Assembly (NCBI GenBank): GCA_027475525.1
Contig: JAMWFC010000089.1
Location: forward strand, 372,001 to 436,000
Direction of reading: 5' to 3'
Origin: Macrolepiota albuminosa
Lineage: Eukaryota > Basidiomycota > Agaricomycetes > Agaricales > Agaricaceae
Length of the DNA stretch: 64,000 nucleotides
The notes under the pieces were generated by a model that saw nothing but the letters and a program-made list of their open reading frames with translations, did not search any database and was not told the origin of the DNA. The position numbers were made by a program, and so were the translations under genes. Positions within the stretch are counted from its first letter, which is position 1; the number at the start of each line of letters is the position of its first letter. Positions 46,731 through 58,770 of this stretch are shown here, one piece after another.

Positions 46731-47731
46731 ATGCTGTATAAAGGAGAAAGAAGGACCGTGCCAATTTTGAAGACTCCTGATTTTATCCAATACCTGGATT
46801 GCCTTCAAACGTTGACCAGAACACTTGTAAAACCAGACGAAAGATTTGCAGCAAGAAGCTGTGCTCGACACATATTACGTTGCAATTTAAAGAAGATTTC
46901 AGCCGATATTGATCCCTTTGTATGCCTTGATACTACAGGGGCACTAAACCTTCTTAGATCGATAAGAGAGGTTCAAAATTTCGCCCCTCTAGTATGCCCA
47001 CTTGTTTTGTTGCAAAGTGAATGAAAAATTGGTAGATGTGTGCTAGAAGCATGTCAGTCACTGCTAATTTGACTGTTACCTGTGGTCTCAATTAAAACCT
47101 CCAAGGATCAGGCAGAACACTACGCAACGATTTTAGAGACGGAGAACGATGATAGGGGCAAGAACTCCGTAATAAGCACCGTCAGAAGCACACCTAGGTC
47201 ACTTACGAGGCTCGATACGACTTCCCCTCCCTCAGGAATGGACTGATCCCTGTAGGTCATAATGTCTCTACTCCACAGGCGTGCTCCGCAAACAACAGCG
47301 CGCACATAAGTCATCGGCAAGGTCCGAATCTAAGCCCAAACAGTTGATCATAAGTGGAGCGAGGAAGGAGTTTGACAAGGGCGCCATCTTTGATTCATGT
47401 TTGAGGTATTTTTCCAGAACCGTTTCGTGTTTTAATGTCAGCGTGGAAAATTTGAAAATTTAGCTGCGTTTGGAGTAGAAACGAACGTTCACCCTACTGG
47501 AAGTATGTCATGGGCTGTAACGAGCATCGTATCCCACCCACTTGAATCTGCTCTTTTCATTATTCACGAGTTCAGTGTTCCAGCACGACTACATTATACA
47601 AGATAGAATCACTACATTGAGGGAGCAGTTTGCTGTTGTGTGGAGACAGGAGACGCATAAGAAGATAGAGAACTTGAAGTTAAAACGGTTCCAATTCTTC
47701 GACGTCGACGTTGTATCGTGAGACCTCATTT
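46731..47731 (+). CDS. Unidentified coding-like exons, structure uncertain
   Basis: Three plus-strand pieces look like exons. 46731-47024 reads ILKTPDFIQYLDCLQTLTRT and FAARSCARHILRCNLKKISA. About 47109-47250 reads DQAEHYATILETENDDRGKN and STPRSLTRLDTTSPPSG. 47281-47400 reads VLRKQQRAHKSSARSESKPK. 47577-47731 reads QHDYIIQDRITTLREQFAVV then KIENLKLKRFQFFDVDVVS and TGA. Acceptor-like CAG and GAG precede the later pieces, but I could not fit phases through all of them. No family is recognised. It ends 234 bp before the SAP-domain gene. Confidence 0.35.
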
Positions 47732-47964
47732 ACTTGACAGTTTCGTTTTATTTCTTTGACTTGACACCACTGTGGGACGTGGGTATCTGCGTTGCGTTAG
47801 CAGATGGCGCTGAAGGGCCTACTGACAGAACAAGGACGCGATCACGTGGTCATTGTTGATTGTATTCTCATTTGTCAATTCAATTATGCGTTAAGACGAC
47901 GACGACGACGACCGGCTGAACATTTCCATGTCCGGAACTTGACTTCTACTCTCCCAGCCCTCTA

Positions 47965-50900
47965 ATGTCTACGACAACCCAGATACTGTCTAATTCGCCC
48001 GCGCTACAATCTCTCAAACGTCGTCAGCTCGTTAAACTATGCAAGATCCACAACCTAAAGGCTTCTGGGAAAAACACGGAACTCATAGAAAAACTCAGAA
48101 ATGTCGCCGAAACACTCCCAAAAGACGCGCCATTGAGCATTGCCGTCAGGAGTGAGAGACTCGCATACGACAGCTGTGATGATGGAGGGGAAGAGTCAGA
48201 GCACGATGCCACCGAAAGAGAACAGTTGCAATCGGTGAATGCGCGTTGGGGCTTTCAGATGCCGAAACCAAGCGAACAATGGGACGTTGTGATGGAGAAT
48301 ATCGAAGAAGTGGATGAAAAATCGTCCCGAGGAACCCTCAACTCTCTGCGAACGGTTGGAAATGGCAGCTCTGACGAGTTCGGGACAGTCATGTCAAAGT
48401 GTAAGCAGTTCCATTCCACCTTTCACCATTTTTTTTCTGATATGAACGCTTGTTGCCTCTTCTATCCAGCACCAAGTGCCTCGTCATCACTCGAGTTCCT
48501 GGCTTCTTCGTTTAGTTCGAAGCGGGGAGGTCCAACTTCTTTTCCACCATCTTCCTCGTTTGAGTCTCATCTTCAAAAGTCCCCTCTTCCTCCAGGAAAC
48601 AATATTTTTGTTCAAACATCCACATCATCTTCTCTTCGCGACACCGGTGTTCATCCACAAACAGACCCTTTCACCTCTGATTCCATGTCAAGCAAACCAA
48701 TTATTTCAACAAACAATTCTTTGCCACTGCCCGGCCACTCCCTTCGGCCAGGTGTGCCGGCACCTTCTGATGCTCGCTTGAGTCTTGGTCTCAATGAACC
48801 GTCTACCCCGACTTGCGATCAACCAACCACCACGATTCGTTTGATATCTAGTCCTGCCTTGAATGATTCGTATGGTCGAACTCCTCAGCTTCAGCCCTTT
48901 AAAACTAGTTTCGATCTTGACATTGGCAGCCCTCAGCCCTCCGGTGGCTTTCGTGGCGTAAGTCTATGGCCTCCCAACGAGGGGCAGCAGAAGAAAGGAA
49001 TATATCCTCCACTTCCACTTGAGGACCTAGTTGACTCTTTTCACGATGGTCTGGACCCTGCGTCTTCCATCAAACCCCCGTCAAATGACATGAATGTTGA
49101 TGCGTCCACATCATTGGCTTCATCTAAACCAGCGATACCTTCCCTCCTTTCACATCCCTTGAAATCGACTATCACAACACAACTCGCCGTGCCTGATCCT
49201 TTCATCTTTGGTTCCCCTCTCCCTGAGCACAATGTAAGTGACTCGCAGTTTAAGAGTGCCGCCGCGAGCGTTCTCGAAGAGATGAACAAGCGGCTTAGGC
49301 AAGACGGCGTCGACGGTATTGGGATGGATCTTGTCACCAAACTACAGGCAGGAGCACATGCGGCCGGCGTGGATATGATTGTGCCGTCCGAGGAGAAGGG
49401 AGCGCCCAAGACGAAAATTCATAAGGAAAAGTTTGATAAGCTCCACGAAGAGGACTTCAGTAAGATGGAGGGCATTGATTCACTCGTTAAGAGGAGGGGT
49501 TTATTGAAGGACAGGATGTCGAGCGGAGCCGCGGGACATGGAATTGGAAGAGATAGGTTTGGGCGAAGAATTGGTGGGGAAAGTGGAAGGCTTAGTGCGG
49601 CGACGATGGTTAATGAGAGTCGGGAGAAGAGACGGTCGAGGGTTATTCCGGGGGCGTTCGGGGACAATGATGGTGAGGAGGAAACCGAGAACAGGGAGGC
49701 GGACGTGGAGCTGACGTCTGAGAATCACAAAGAGCAAGACAAGACGAATGCAGGGCAGGATGAAGAGGAAGCTAGGGTTGAGGAGGAACAAAAGCATAAA
49801 GAGAGGGAAGCCATAAAGAAGAAGCTTGAAATAAATAAGGCGAGGAGGAAAAGCAGCGCTGCTGGTGCTAGAGGGCGTGTTAGCATTGGTCGAGGTGGTG
49901 TGCCTGGTAAGTCCTTCCTTTCATCCGACACTTTATTGGAGACTTACTCAGGGACAAGTAGTTAAGCCTCAGTCTGCACCTCGACCCAAGTCTTCAAGGT
50001 TCGGATTCCTTTCATCTGCTAAATCGCTCGTTGCAAAGGTATGGGGCGGAGGAAAGATTGTCACTCCGACAGCGTCCGCTACAGCTGCTGGAACTCCCAA
50101 GCCTACTACCACAAAGGGACCTAAAGCCATTCCTGCCTCTGCCCCGGTCCCAGCTTCCGCCCAAGTCCCTCTGACGAAGCCAATGGCACCAGTCCGTCCG
50201 TCGGCTGCTGTCAATCACAGCGTTAACAGGGTGTGTTCTCTCCGTGGCGAGAAAAACAACGCAACTGCAACGATGTCGTCCACCACATCCTCCTTACAGT
50301 CTCAATCAGCTACTCCTGCTCTTTCAACCGTGAGGGGAAGTCAGACCAAACCAGGAATAGGTGCTTCAGGACCGGGTGTATCCACTCTCGGAACCCGTAC
50401 GTCACTCGCGTCGACGAGCAGGTCATCGTCGTCTGGGACTGTAAACAGTATGGGTTCAAAGAAATTGGCGACGGGAACAGGCAGCCGTTCGTCTTCGTCG
50501 AATGCGGCTTCGGTTGTTGCTACAGGAAGCTTAACCTCCTCTCGTATATCTGCCTCGAAGCTGTCGTCTTCGCGTCTCTTAGCGCCGACTGCGAGCTCAT
50601 TGGCGAAGGCTATTGTTAATAAACCCTATGTTTCTGGCTCGAAAGCGAGCGCGAGGAATGCTGCGGAGGGATCTAGTGCTCAGATTCTGAAATCACAGAG
50701 CACCGGAAGCGATACACTTAGTATGATTACGAATCGGATGTCTAGTGAGCCGTGGTCCCCTCGTCCAAAAAAGATCTTCAGTAAACCACTCGCCGTGCCT
50801 TGTGGAATCCCAACTACGACCAGGAAGCGTCCGGAAGTAGAGGAGGGAGGTATGGAGAAGGATGATGTTAAGGAAGCAGAGATCGTGACTGTGCCTATTA

Positions 50901-51223
50901 AGCAGAGATCGCTCAACGGGAGGAAGCCCAGAATCTCGAGGTCCAAGGTTATCGCTAAGCTGGCATCGCAGCGTGCTGCGAGCGCTTCCCGGCCTGGATC
51001 GACACCAGGCGCGAAGACAGGAAGGACGAGGTCGAGTTTAGGAGTGAAGGCTCAGAGATCGAGTTATGGTGGGAAGTCAGTTAGTTTGAAGGGTGTCGAA
51101 GATAGTGTGCTGATGAGTGCGAAGAAGAGGGTGAGGCAAAGCGAGTATGCGAGGAGGAAGAGCCATGCTGCGTCAATTGATCCTGGGAAGGAGGCACATA
51201 CGATGGATGTAGATGGGGAGTAA
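47965..51223 (+). CDS. SAP-domain, Ser-rich basic protein
   Basis: Exons 47965-48400, 48470-49906 and 49959 or 49962 to 51223, about 1,045 residues. The N-terminal SAP motif LQSLKRRQLVKLCKIHNLKA with GKNTELIEKL is a DNA-binding helix pair. A long Ser/Pro-rich disordered middle follows, then a charged coiled-coil-like stretch (EEEARVEEEQKHKEREAIKK) and a very Ser/Thr/Arg/Lys-rich tail with SKVIAKLASQRAASASRPGS and SAKKRVRQSEYARRKSHAA. The SAP plus basic low-complexity arrangement recalls metazoan NuSAP, which links DNA and spindle microtubules, but I see no diagnostic motif, so this is a guess. Intron 2 ends in a tandem acceptor (CAAGTAG), so two isoforms differing by one codon are possible. 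Confidence 0.75.
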
Positions 51224-51755
51224 AGGAAGATGTCGGTCCCTTCCCCTTATCCGAGACAAATATTTAAACGGATGTCGATTGCAGCAGCGAACACTGGTTG
51301 CTTGGCTTCATTTCTAAATTTCTTGTGTTATGCGATATCCTCAGGTGGTCTATATTCGTGACACTTTTATGAGGTTTGATCTTGTCTCTCTCAAGCTTTA
51401 CTTGTGATTTATATAGCTTACTGTTTACGATCTAATCCGTGTATCCCTCCACAGAAACACTATTAGTATGTACATTTTGTTACCTAGTCTATTGAACTCT
51501 GTGTACCTTTCAACGAGTCTCCGTGAGAGAGGATCCTTGACAGGTCGGAGATAGTCAGTGGCTCCGAGTATCAATCATCAAAATTGATTGCTCAGCGCTC
51601 AGCACTCAGTGCTTTTCTATTGTGCTTACCGTCCGGGGATCTTCTCAGCCCCTGCGGAGTGATAAATTGTGATACATCATGATGTTCAATCTCTTGCGCT
51701 TTTGACCGAACACCTTTAAATGTTAAGGAGATCGCACTCTGCTACCTCCGTTATC

Positions 51756-53103
51756 ATGAAAACGGTCGTTGTCGTTGGCGGTGGTGGTGCTGGTGCACCT
51801 ACTGTTCGTCAGCTCTCCGCTATACTTGATCCCTCAAGGCACAAAATCATCCTAATTACTTCTCGGCCACACTTCACACATCTTCTAGGATGCATTCGAG
51901 CATCTGTAACTCAGGAGGGCGGCTTCGACGAACAGATTGTCATGCCATACGACCAGCTTCTTACGAATGGCAATGGCCAAATTATTATCGCTGAAGTCAA
52001 GGCAATCACAGAGCATGTATCCAAGGATGGGACCGTCACACTGAGCAACAATGAAGTGATTCATTGGGATGCACTGGTTCTTGCGCCTGGAAGTCGGTGG
52101 GAGGGCCCTATCGCGGTACCGGCGACGTACAGGGAGACGAAGATGTGGTTTGCGCATTGGCAAACGAAGTTTAGGCGTGCAAGGGAGATATTGCTCGTAG
52201 GGGGTGGTGCTGTTGCTTGCGGTATCTCATTTAGCTTTCTTTGAATGAATAAGCAGAATTCTCAACCATTACAGAATTTGCCGGTGAAATCAAAGATCTT
52301 GATCCTGTACGTCCCATCAGATTTCTTATGAATTTCCTGATCGTAATCTACGTCAACGTATTTCTAGGACAAAAAGGTCACAATTGTTCACAACCACGAG
52401 CGACTCCTGAATAAGACCTATCCCAACAAGTTCCGTGATGACGTTCAGCAGCGACTACTCGCCCTTGGCGTGACGCTTATACTAGGAGACGTCGTACCCG
52501 ACGCCGCAATGAAAGGCAGAAAAGTTGTGACACGAAACGGCATCACTCTTACCCCCGATCTCATCGTATGTTTTCGATTTACAACAGAATATGACTGCTG
52601 ATGAAAATTTCTACACAAGGTCCCTTGCCGCGGTCCACATCCAAATACTGGGCTTCTGGTATCTGCTTTTGGTCATGGGGTACTCACGCCTTCGGGCCAC
52701 GTTCGGATACGTCGAACATTCCAGCTTCCTGAACATCCGCACATATTTGCTTGTGGGGACATAGCTGATTTGAAGGAGCAGCGCCAGATCGAGAAGTACC
52801 CGCATCATGCGGCTGTTGTTGCAAAAAATGTCCTTTCACTGTTTGATGGCCAGCCGGCACAGGAAAACTATAAGGGCCGCCCCGAGATTTTCCTCTTATC
52901 TCTTGGAAAGGTGAGACACGCTTTCTAGTGACTCTACTATCTTGTTTGACGCTTGGGGCATCCCTTCGCAGAATGGAGGTGCTTCATATCTCGGATTGGG
53001 ATGGGGTATAACCTTTGGAGCTCGATTTACGTCATACTTGAAGTCTCGGGACCTGCTCGTCCCGGCGGTTCGAGAAAAATACCTTGGTTTGAGTCGAACG
53101 TGA
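51756..53103 (+). CDS. AIFM2/FSP1-like FAD-dependent NAD(P)H oxidoreductase
   Basis: Five exons fit in frame (372 residues): 51756-52221, 52275-52306, 52368-52565, 52620-52910, 52972-53103. An in-frame ATG at 51720 would add 12 residues, but the FAD fold starts right at MKTVVVVGGGGAGAPTV. Other signatures: SRPHFTHLLGCIRASV, DALVLAPGSRWEGP, the NAD Rossmann motif ILLVGGGAVACEFAGEI, KKVTIVHNHERLLNKTYP, FACGDIADLKEQRQIEKYPH, LGLGWGITFGARFTSYL. The family (AIFM2/FSP1, AMID, related to type II NADH dehydrogenases) reduces quinones with NAD(P)H. No N-terminal targeting peptide or myristoylation glycine is visible, so it may be cytosolic or membrane-associated through its C-terminus. Confidence 0.9.
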
Positions 53104-53770
53104 TTGACCTTGTTGCTTTGTACTCTGTCCTTACATATCCTTCTTAGATAGCATGTTTCTTCTAGATTTACTGTGGATGCTGTTAGTGTCACTGCTACTT
53201 TTGTGAACTTGTACATTCAGGTGAACATTTAGGTTTTTATCAATTAGACTTCTTTACAAAATGCATAATTCTTTGAAGGAACAAACCCTGGGTTTGAAAT
53301 GGTCATTGGGTTTAGCAAGGACCTTGAAGTATCAGGATTATTGTGATCAGGAGATTGATAAGTGAGATGCAAACCTGTAATACTGTAAGCAGATTGCTGA
53401 TCTGACTTCACTCTTTTTGCACTCGCTAAATAGGAACACAATATCATTTGTGAGGGAAAAAGACTAGTGACTTTTTCTTTTCTATCATTTCTCCTATATA
53501 TATGTGTCTTTGCTACTTTGAATAAGGTTCTCCTTTTCTCTGATCTTGGCCCCCTAATCATTCTGTTGAAGTACTGCTGGAGTACTGCTGGAGTACAGGT
53601 TGAGGAGGTGCTACATATGTGCACACATGACCTAGTAAATTATTTTCACTCATCAAAGACTTGGTTCTTAAGCATGTTTAAGTCCTGTTCCAGCTTAGCA
53701 ATGTGTTCTTGAGATGGTTGCCAACACTGTCAAAATGCAAGACTTTGTGAACCATTTGTTGTTGTGCTGC
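53104..53770. other. Transition into the transposon-rich region
   Basis: About 670 bp without genes. From roughly 53.2 kb CpG becomes scarce, suggesting the start of old transposon sequence. Confidence 0.4.
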
Positions 53771-54190
53771 TTAATCTGGATCAGGATTAGCATTGCCAGA
53801 AAGTGTGCCTGTTACAATTTGCCCTGGATTGTGCCTATGCCATTCATCAACCCTCTCCTGATAAGATTTAAGCTCCAGATAGTTGGGAATGGTGGCATCA
53901 GTAGTCAGAAATATCTTGCCATTGATAGCTCTGTCGACTTTTCCTTGCTGAATATAGTTTTCCAAAGTTGCACAGTGTCTTCTAATCATTGTGTGGCTGA
54001 CTTCACTACAGAAGTGGCAAAGGCCTGGCATAGAAACATTAGCAGATTGGTTAGTGGTAAGATTGGTGGTAATCATAGTTTCAATACATGTCATAGTGGA
54101 GGCGACAGCAGCATTAATAGTAGCATTGAGATCCTCTTTCTTGACAAAGTCAGTAGGATAATAATAATGCCATTGGCATGTTCCAGAGAA
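53771..54190 (-). pseudogene. Retrotransposon gag remnant
   Basis: Minus-strand fragment with a zinc-knuckle-like CHFCSEVSHTMIRRHC followed by LENYIQQGKVDRAINGKIFL and YQERVDEWHRHNPGQI. This sequence is typical of basidiomycete retrotransposon gag proteins in which a knuckle is followed by a conserved basic stretch ending in a DEWHR-type motif. No LTR or pol was found nearby, so it is an isolated remnant. Confidence 0.6.
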
Positions 54191-55577
54191 GGAGATGTCC
54201 TAGCACCCTGCATGCCAATACTAATGTCCATATCCTTGAGAACCTATTTACCTGCTTCAAAGATGTTGGCAACATTATAAGGTGTTGAGAAATGACTCTG
54301 CATAGACCATATCTTGAATATGTGCTTATTGTTTTTCTTTATTATTTACTGATTACTTTTATTTTATTTATTTTTGCTCGACAAAAAGGTGGGTTCCGAG
54401 GGTAAGGAGCGTTTTTGGAGGCCTCTGCGCGGACTAGCAGGCACGCTCACAGTTCTTCAAGTCACCAGCGGCTGTTTCCGATCCAATGCCACAGTGTTGG
54501 CAGAGGTTGGGTCAGGAACAGTAGGGCCGAGATCTTTTTTAGTCGTGTTACATGCAAGAGTATTGCATTGTCAATCATGCAACGGTCTTGCAAAAATTTT
54601 CAGTCGTGCAACGGTCTTGCACTCACACCACCACCGTTCTCAGTCAGGTCAGCACAGAGCAGTCACTCGCAGCTTCACAGCAGTCTGATACCCTTCGCAG
54701 AGTAGTGATCGTCATTTACGCAGTTGCGCAGTTCCCCCCCTTACACGTCACTACTCTAAGAAGTAAGGTTGCCTTTCAGCAGTCAGTAGATGAGACATCA
54801 TCTTACTTTCCACAGCAGCCACTAGACAATAGCCATACAGAAGAATTTATTACAAATTCGCAGTTTTGTCTTCTCAGTAAGCGATAGTCAACGTATACAA
54901 GTTTACTGCCCAACTTAACCATATCGGTATCAGAATTTTTATTAGTGTAGTCAGTATCTTTCTTCGCGCACCCTCCCACCTCTCCCTCATTTATCTAGGA
55001 CATCTTTATTTTTTGGACTACTTGTTACATAGTGTATAGCCTATAGCCACGTCGCCGCTTCAAGAAAAAATAATCAATAAAAAAGGAGGTCGCTCCAGCG
55101 GCCGATTAGCACTAAAAACAGTTCTATTCTCTTACGCACATCATCCTAATCACGCAACGAGCTGCAGAGGCACTGCTGCCACTACTTCTATTGGCAGTAG
55201 ATTTGTTTTTCTGTTTGCAACAATTTGCCTAAATTTTATTTTTTCTATAGCATGTAAGTTCTCACACACTCAGTTGTTCTTACTACACTGTCAAGACCTC
55301 TGAGGGTATGTTTCTCACTTATTCTTTACTTACCACTCACTTACAACCATCCTGTAGATATTGATATCTTCTTTGTATCTACATAAGGTTCCTCTGGATG
55401 ATGTGCCCATTGTACAATCTCTAAGCACTGAGCAATATGAGTTCAAAGCAGTCAAAATGCTCTGCTGAAATAGGTAACATTCTTCATTGATATATAGCTT
55501 GCCATTCTGAAGAAGCTGTCAGGTTCTGCTGACTATGGAGGCTTCCAATGGCAAGCAAGTCCTTACTACAGTGGCTT
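54191..55577. other. Degraded non-coding sequence
   Basis: AT-rich, CpG-poor sequence without an identifiable gene. Short direct repeats occur (CAACGGTCTTGCA twice near 54580-54620). Confidence 0.35.
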
Positions 55578-55591
55578 AAAAAGTGTCCCAA
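55578..55591 (-). repeat. Inverted end of a Tc1-like element
   Basis: AAAAAGTGTCCCAA, the reverse complement of the end at 55761. It is either the right end of a second element lying to the left or the outer partner of a small inverted-repeat element. Confidence 0.5.
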
Positions 55592-55760
55592 TGTTTTATA
55601 GTTTTTGAAAAATGGGCATTGGCATGAGGAATTGAAGTATCTAAAATTTTGAATAAATCTTGTAAAATACCATGGCATTGTAGCTACACAGATCACATCC
55701 AAGATTATGTAATTAGGACCAAAACTGATAGAGTAATGACCATTTTAAAATATTCACTTA

Positions 55761-56215
55761 TTGGGACACTTTTTTGAGCATCTCTAACTTTGCAGGTTTA
55801 TCCCTATTTTACTCAGAAATAAAGAGTAAGTTGCATGTGGGAATAAAACAAGGTCATGCAACCATGTTTGAATATATTTGGAAGTGGTTTAAGCTGGGTT
55901 GAACCACATCTTGGCCTTCAACCACCATTATGAAAGTTACTCCTTCTGCACAATGCTCTGCTGTTGCTTCTCTTCTTGCTGAAGAGTATTCTCTGCACCA
56001 AATTGAGGCTAAAACTGGTCTAGGAAAGTCTACTATTAGGAGAATTGGTAGAAAGTTGGAGGTGAATAAGGAAAACTATTCTAGAGGCTGTTCTGCTAAG
56101 CTTACTCTATGTGATAAACAGGCTATTGTTCAACAATTCTCAACTGGTGATGATGCCCAAAAGTTGATCAGTAGCAGATATGGTTTATGGCTACTGACCA
56201 GTACAAAATGCATTG
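55761..56215 (+). mobile_element. Tc1/mariner-like transposon, 3'-truncated
   Basis: Begins TTGGGACACTTTTTTGAGCA, a Tc1-type terminal sequence, and carries the start of a transposase. The copy stops near 56200 where unrelated sequence begins. No CpG was noticed in it. Confidence 0.6.
55930..56190 (+). pseudogene. Tc1-like transposase, N-terminal helix-turn-helix only
   Basis: Reads MKVTPSAQCSAVASLLAEEY, then SLHQIEAKTGLGKSTIRRIG, KENYSRGCSAKLTLCDKQAI and VQQFSTGDDAQKL. These are the DNA-binding helices (PSQ/HTH) of fungal Tc1-like transposases. The DDE catalytic domain is absent; after about residue 87 the frame enters foreign sequence. Non-functional. Confidence 0.65.
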
Positions 56216-56470
56216 GACATGCTAAGTGTTGAGAAAGTCCTGGGCAGGTCCCAGAGAACAAGTTGGAAATGAGTTGAGTGGCAAGTTTTGAGTGAAGGGT
56301 TGGTAATGGTAGTTGGTAAGGATGTGTGGTAAGGGAAGTGTGCTAACAACAAAGTGTGCCTATATGAGAGAAGAAAGCAGATGTAAGTGAGATGTGGCAG
56401 GCAATGTGGCAAGAAAACTATAAGCTTAGCAACGTTTAAGCTGCATGATGCCTTGTAGGTGCAAGGCATG
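56190..56470. mobile_element. Decayed relative of the segment inserted in Copia 1
   Basis: 56205-56300 aligns with 19096-19190 (shared GCTAAGTG, GAGA, AGTCC, CAGGTCCCAGAGAACA, GGCAAG). Differences are largely CG in the Copia copy against CA or TG here, for example GGCGTGC against GACATGC. It truncates the Tc1 fragment and is itself followed by the Gypsy 2 LTR. Confidence 0.45.
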
Positions 56471-56905
56471 TGTAAGGGTGACCTCTAGAGGCTGTGGCTC
56501 AGTCACACAGCTGGCAGAGGGAGATCCAAAGAGAACAAGTCTAGGGATTCCCTATGCCAGGTTGGATGCTTCTGGGGCCTCTGGAGCATGGAAAACAACT
56601 GTACAGTACAACAAAATCTTAAAAACTCAAAAATTGCCTACACAAACAATTGCACAAATAAAGGGCAAACTCTGGCAAACTCTGGCTTATGTAAGCAGTC
56701 TGGAAGCAGTGCTGAGGAGCCCACACTTGTCTGAATGGTAGCTAAAGAACCAGAGCACCTCGAGGGCTGTGAATAGTACTAACAGATAGTGTTGAAAGAA
56801 TAGAAACAGTAGAATGAAATAATGTCAGAAGAAATAAGAGAATGAATGGAGGGAGAGTGAAGAGATAAGGAATGAAGAAAGGAAGAAATGAGGAGTTCCC
56901 TGACA
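56471..56905 (-). repeat. 3' LTR of Gypsy 2
   Basis: 435 bp, TGTAAGGGTG to CCCTGACA on the plus strand. Aligns along its length with 62217-62651, with numerous substitutions. Confidence 0.9.
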
Positions 56906-56929
56906 TCACCCCCCCTCTAGAGCGTGATG

Positions 56930-57480
56930 TCTTGACATGCTGGATAGAAGTAGTTCTGGATGGCCTGGTTTACCTTGGAAAGAGACTAGAGGCCTCTGAT
57001 TGCCTGGGGAGCATTGAGATGCTGCTGATAGAATTCCTGGACCAAGGCAGGGGCATGAACATTCTCTTGTGGCTCCCAGGAGATGTCCTCAATTTCATAG
57101 CCCTTCCACTTGGTTTTGAACTAAAGCTTGTTTCGAAAGAGTTGGCTATCTAGGATCTGCTCCACTTCATACTCTTCCTTGTTATCTACCAGAACTGGAG
57201 GAGAGGGTGGCTGTGGATGTCGACTTAGAATTAGATCCTCTGGTGCAAGAGAGAGCTTCACCACATTGAAGACTGGATGGAGTCAACTCATTCCACCAGA
57301 CAGCTTGAGTCGATAGGCTAGTGGGCCTATCTGCCTTACTATAGAAAAGGGTTCCAGATGACGATGAAAGAGCTTCTGAGAAGGCCCAGTAGTAGCAATG
57401 TCAGAGGCATCCAGATATACTCGATCTCCAGGCTTGTACTTGGGGGCTGGAGTTTGTCCATGATCGTAGTAGCAGACCAT
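56930..57480 (-). pseudogene. Gypsy 2 chromodomain and integrase tail
   Basis: 57283-57480 encodes the integrase C-terminal region (YKPGDRVYLDASDI, GPLAYRLKL). Below it a chromodomain is readable across stops: YEVEQILDSQLFRNKL, then FKTKWKGYEIEDISWEPQEN and ALVQEFYQQH. This is a second chromovirus lineage beside Gypsy 1. Confidence 0.8.
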
Positions 57481-57606
57481 GTCATCCTTTGCCTTAGTTA
57501 AGGCAGCCTTGGCTTCCTCCTAGGCTGCCTTCATCCAGTCTAAGAACTCATTGACAGCTTCATACTCTGAAGGTTGTCCACAAGGCTCAAATCCCATCCA
57601 AGAATG

Positions 57607-58398
57607 TCAACCAGTATCTAGAAGAAAGGGAGACATCTGGGTAGCAGCATGTACACGGTTGTTGTACTGAAACTCTGCCTCTGGTAATAGGTCATTCCAG
57701 TCATCCTTTTGTTCATTGCAGAAGAGCTGGAGGTACTGTTCTAGCTCTTGGTTGACATGCTTGGTCTGGCTATCAGACTGGGGATGGTAGGCTGTGGAAT
57801 TGTGGAGTTTGACATGGAGGAGGCAATACAGTTCTCTGGTAAACTCAGCCACAAACTGAGGTCCATGGTCTGAGATGTAGGCATCTGACAACCCATGGAG
57901 TTTCCAGACATGCTTCTGATATAGATTAGCAGTGCCCATGGCAGAGCAAGTGGTGTGTGTTGGAATGAAATGAGCACGCTTGCTACAGAGGTCTACAACC
58001 ATCATGATCACATCATATCCATGAGAGTCTGGTAACTCCACAATGAAGTCTACTGAGGCCATGCTCCAATGCTCAGCTGGAATAGGCAGAGGATGAAGCT
58101 GTCCCATGAAAGGCTGACAATGAGGCTTAGTTCAAAGGCAGAGGTTGTAGGTAGAGGTGTAGGAGCCTATATACCATGACATCTGAGGCCACCAGTAATT
58201 CCAGGAGACCAGCTCCAGTGTCTTCCATCTGCCAGGATGACCTGCCACCTGAGAGTCATGATGCTGCTCCACAATCCGCCTTTGGAGGTCTGGCAGGTTG
58301 GGAACATAAATGTGCCCCCAGAAGGTGAGAAGACCATTCTCCAAAGACCACTCATTAGTGCAGACAGACTTTACTCCAGTTTTCTCTTGAGCATGCAA
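57607..58398 (-). pseudogene. Gypsy 2 integrase
   Basis: The zinc-binding part (58132-58398) reads IVEQHHDSQVAGHPGRWKTL. The core (57607-58107) reads MASVDFIVELPDSHGYD, ISDHGPQFVAEFTREL and AYHPQSDSQTKHVNQEL. The catalytic Glu expected after DGQT is not clear (Lys at the ERVNQ position), and a stop separates the two parts. Inactive. Confidence 0.85.
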
Positions 58399-58770
58399 GG
58401 CCAGGACAGCCTTGGCTACCAGATCTTCTTGAGTACCCTCCCAGTTACCTCAGCAAATGTCTCAAAGGATGCTCACTTCTTCTCCTTGGCTGACCACATC
58501 CTCTAGAGCATGGATAGCAAACAGTTCTGGCTTCAGGAGTACAATATTGTTATTGTTGCTTGCTCCTGAACCATGGTCTGCTCATCTAAAAAGTGTGTCT
58601 GGCTTGCCCATGCTCCATCCAAGTTTGTGATATAGAGAGAAGTCAAAGTTGGCCAGATACAAGGACCATTGAGCCTGTCAGTGGTTAAGTTTCTTGGTTG
58701 TCTGAAAGTACTCTAAGTTTTTGTGATCAGTCCACACCTCAAATTTATGCCTGGCACCCTCAAGGAAATG

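Noticed and set aside
47894..47912. GAC trinucleotide run upstream of the SAP gene
   Set aside because: Only about six units; ordinary simple sequence.
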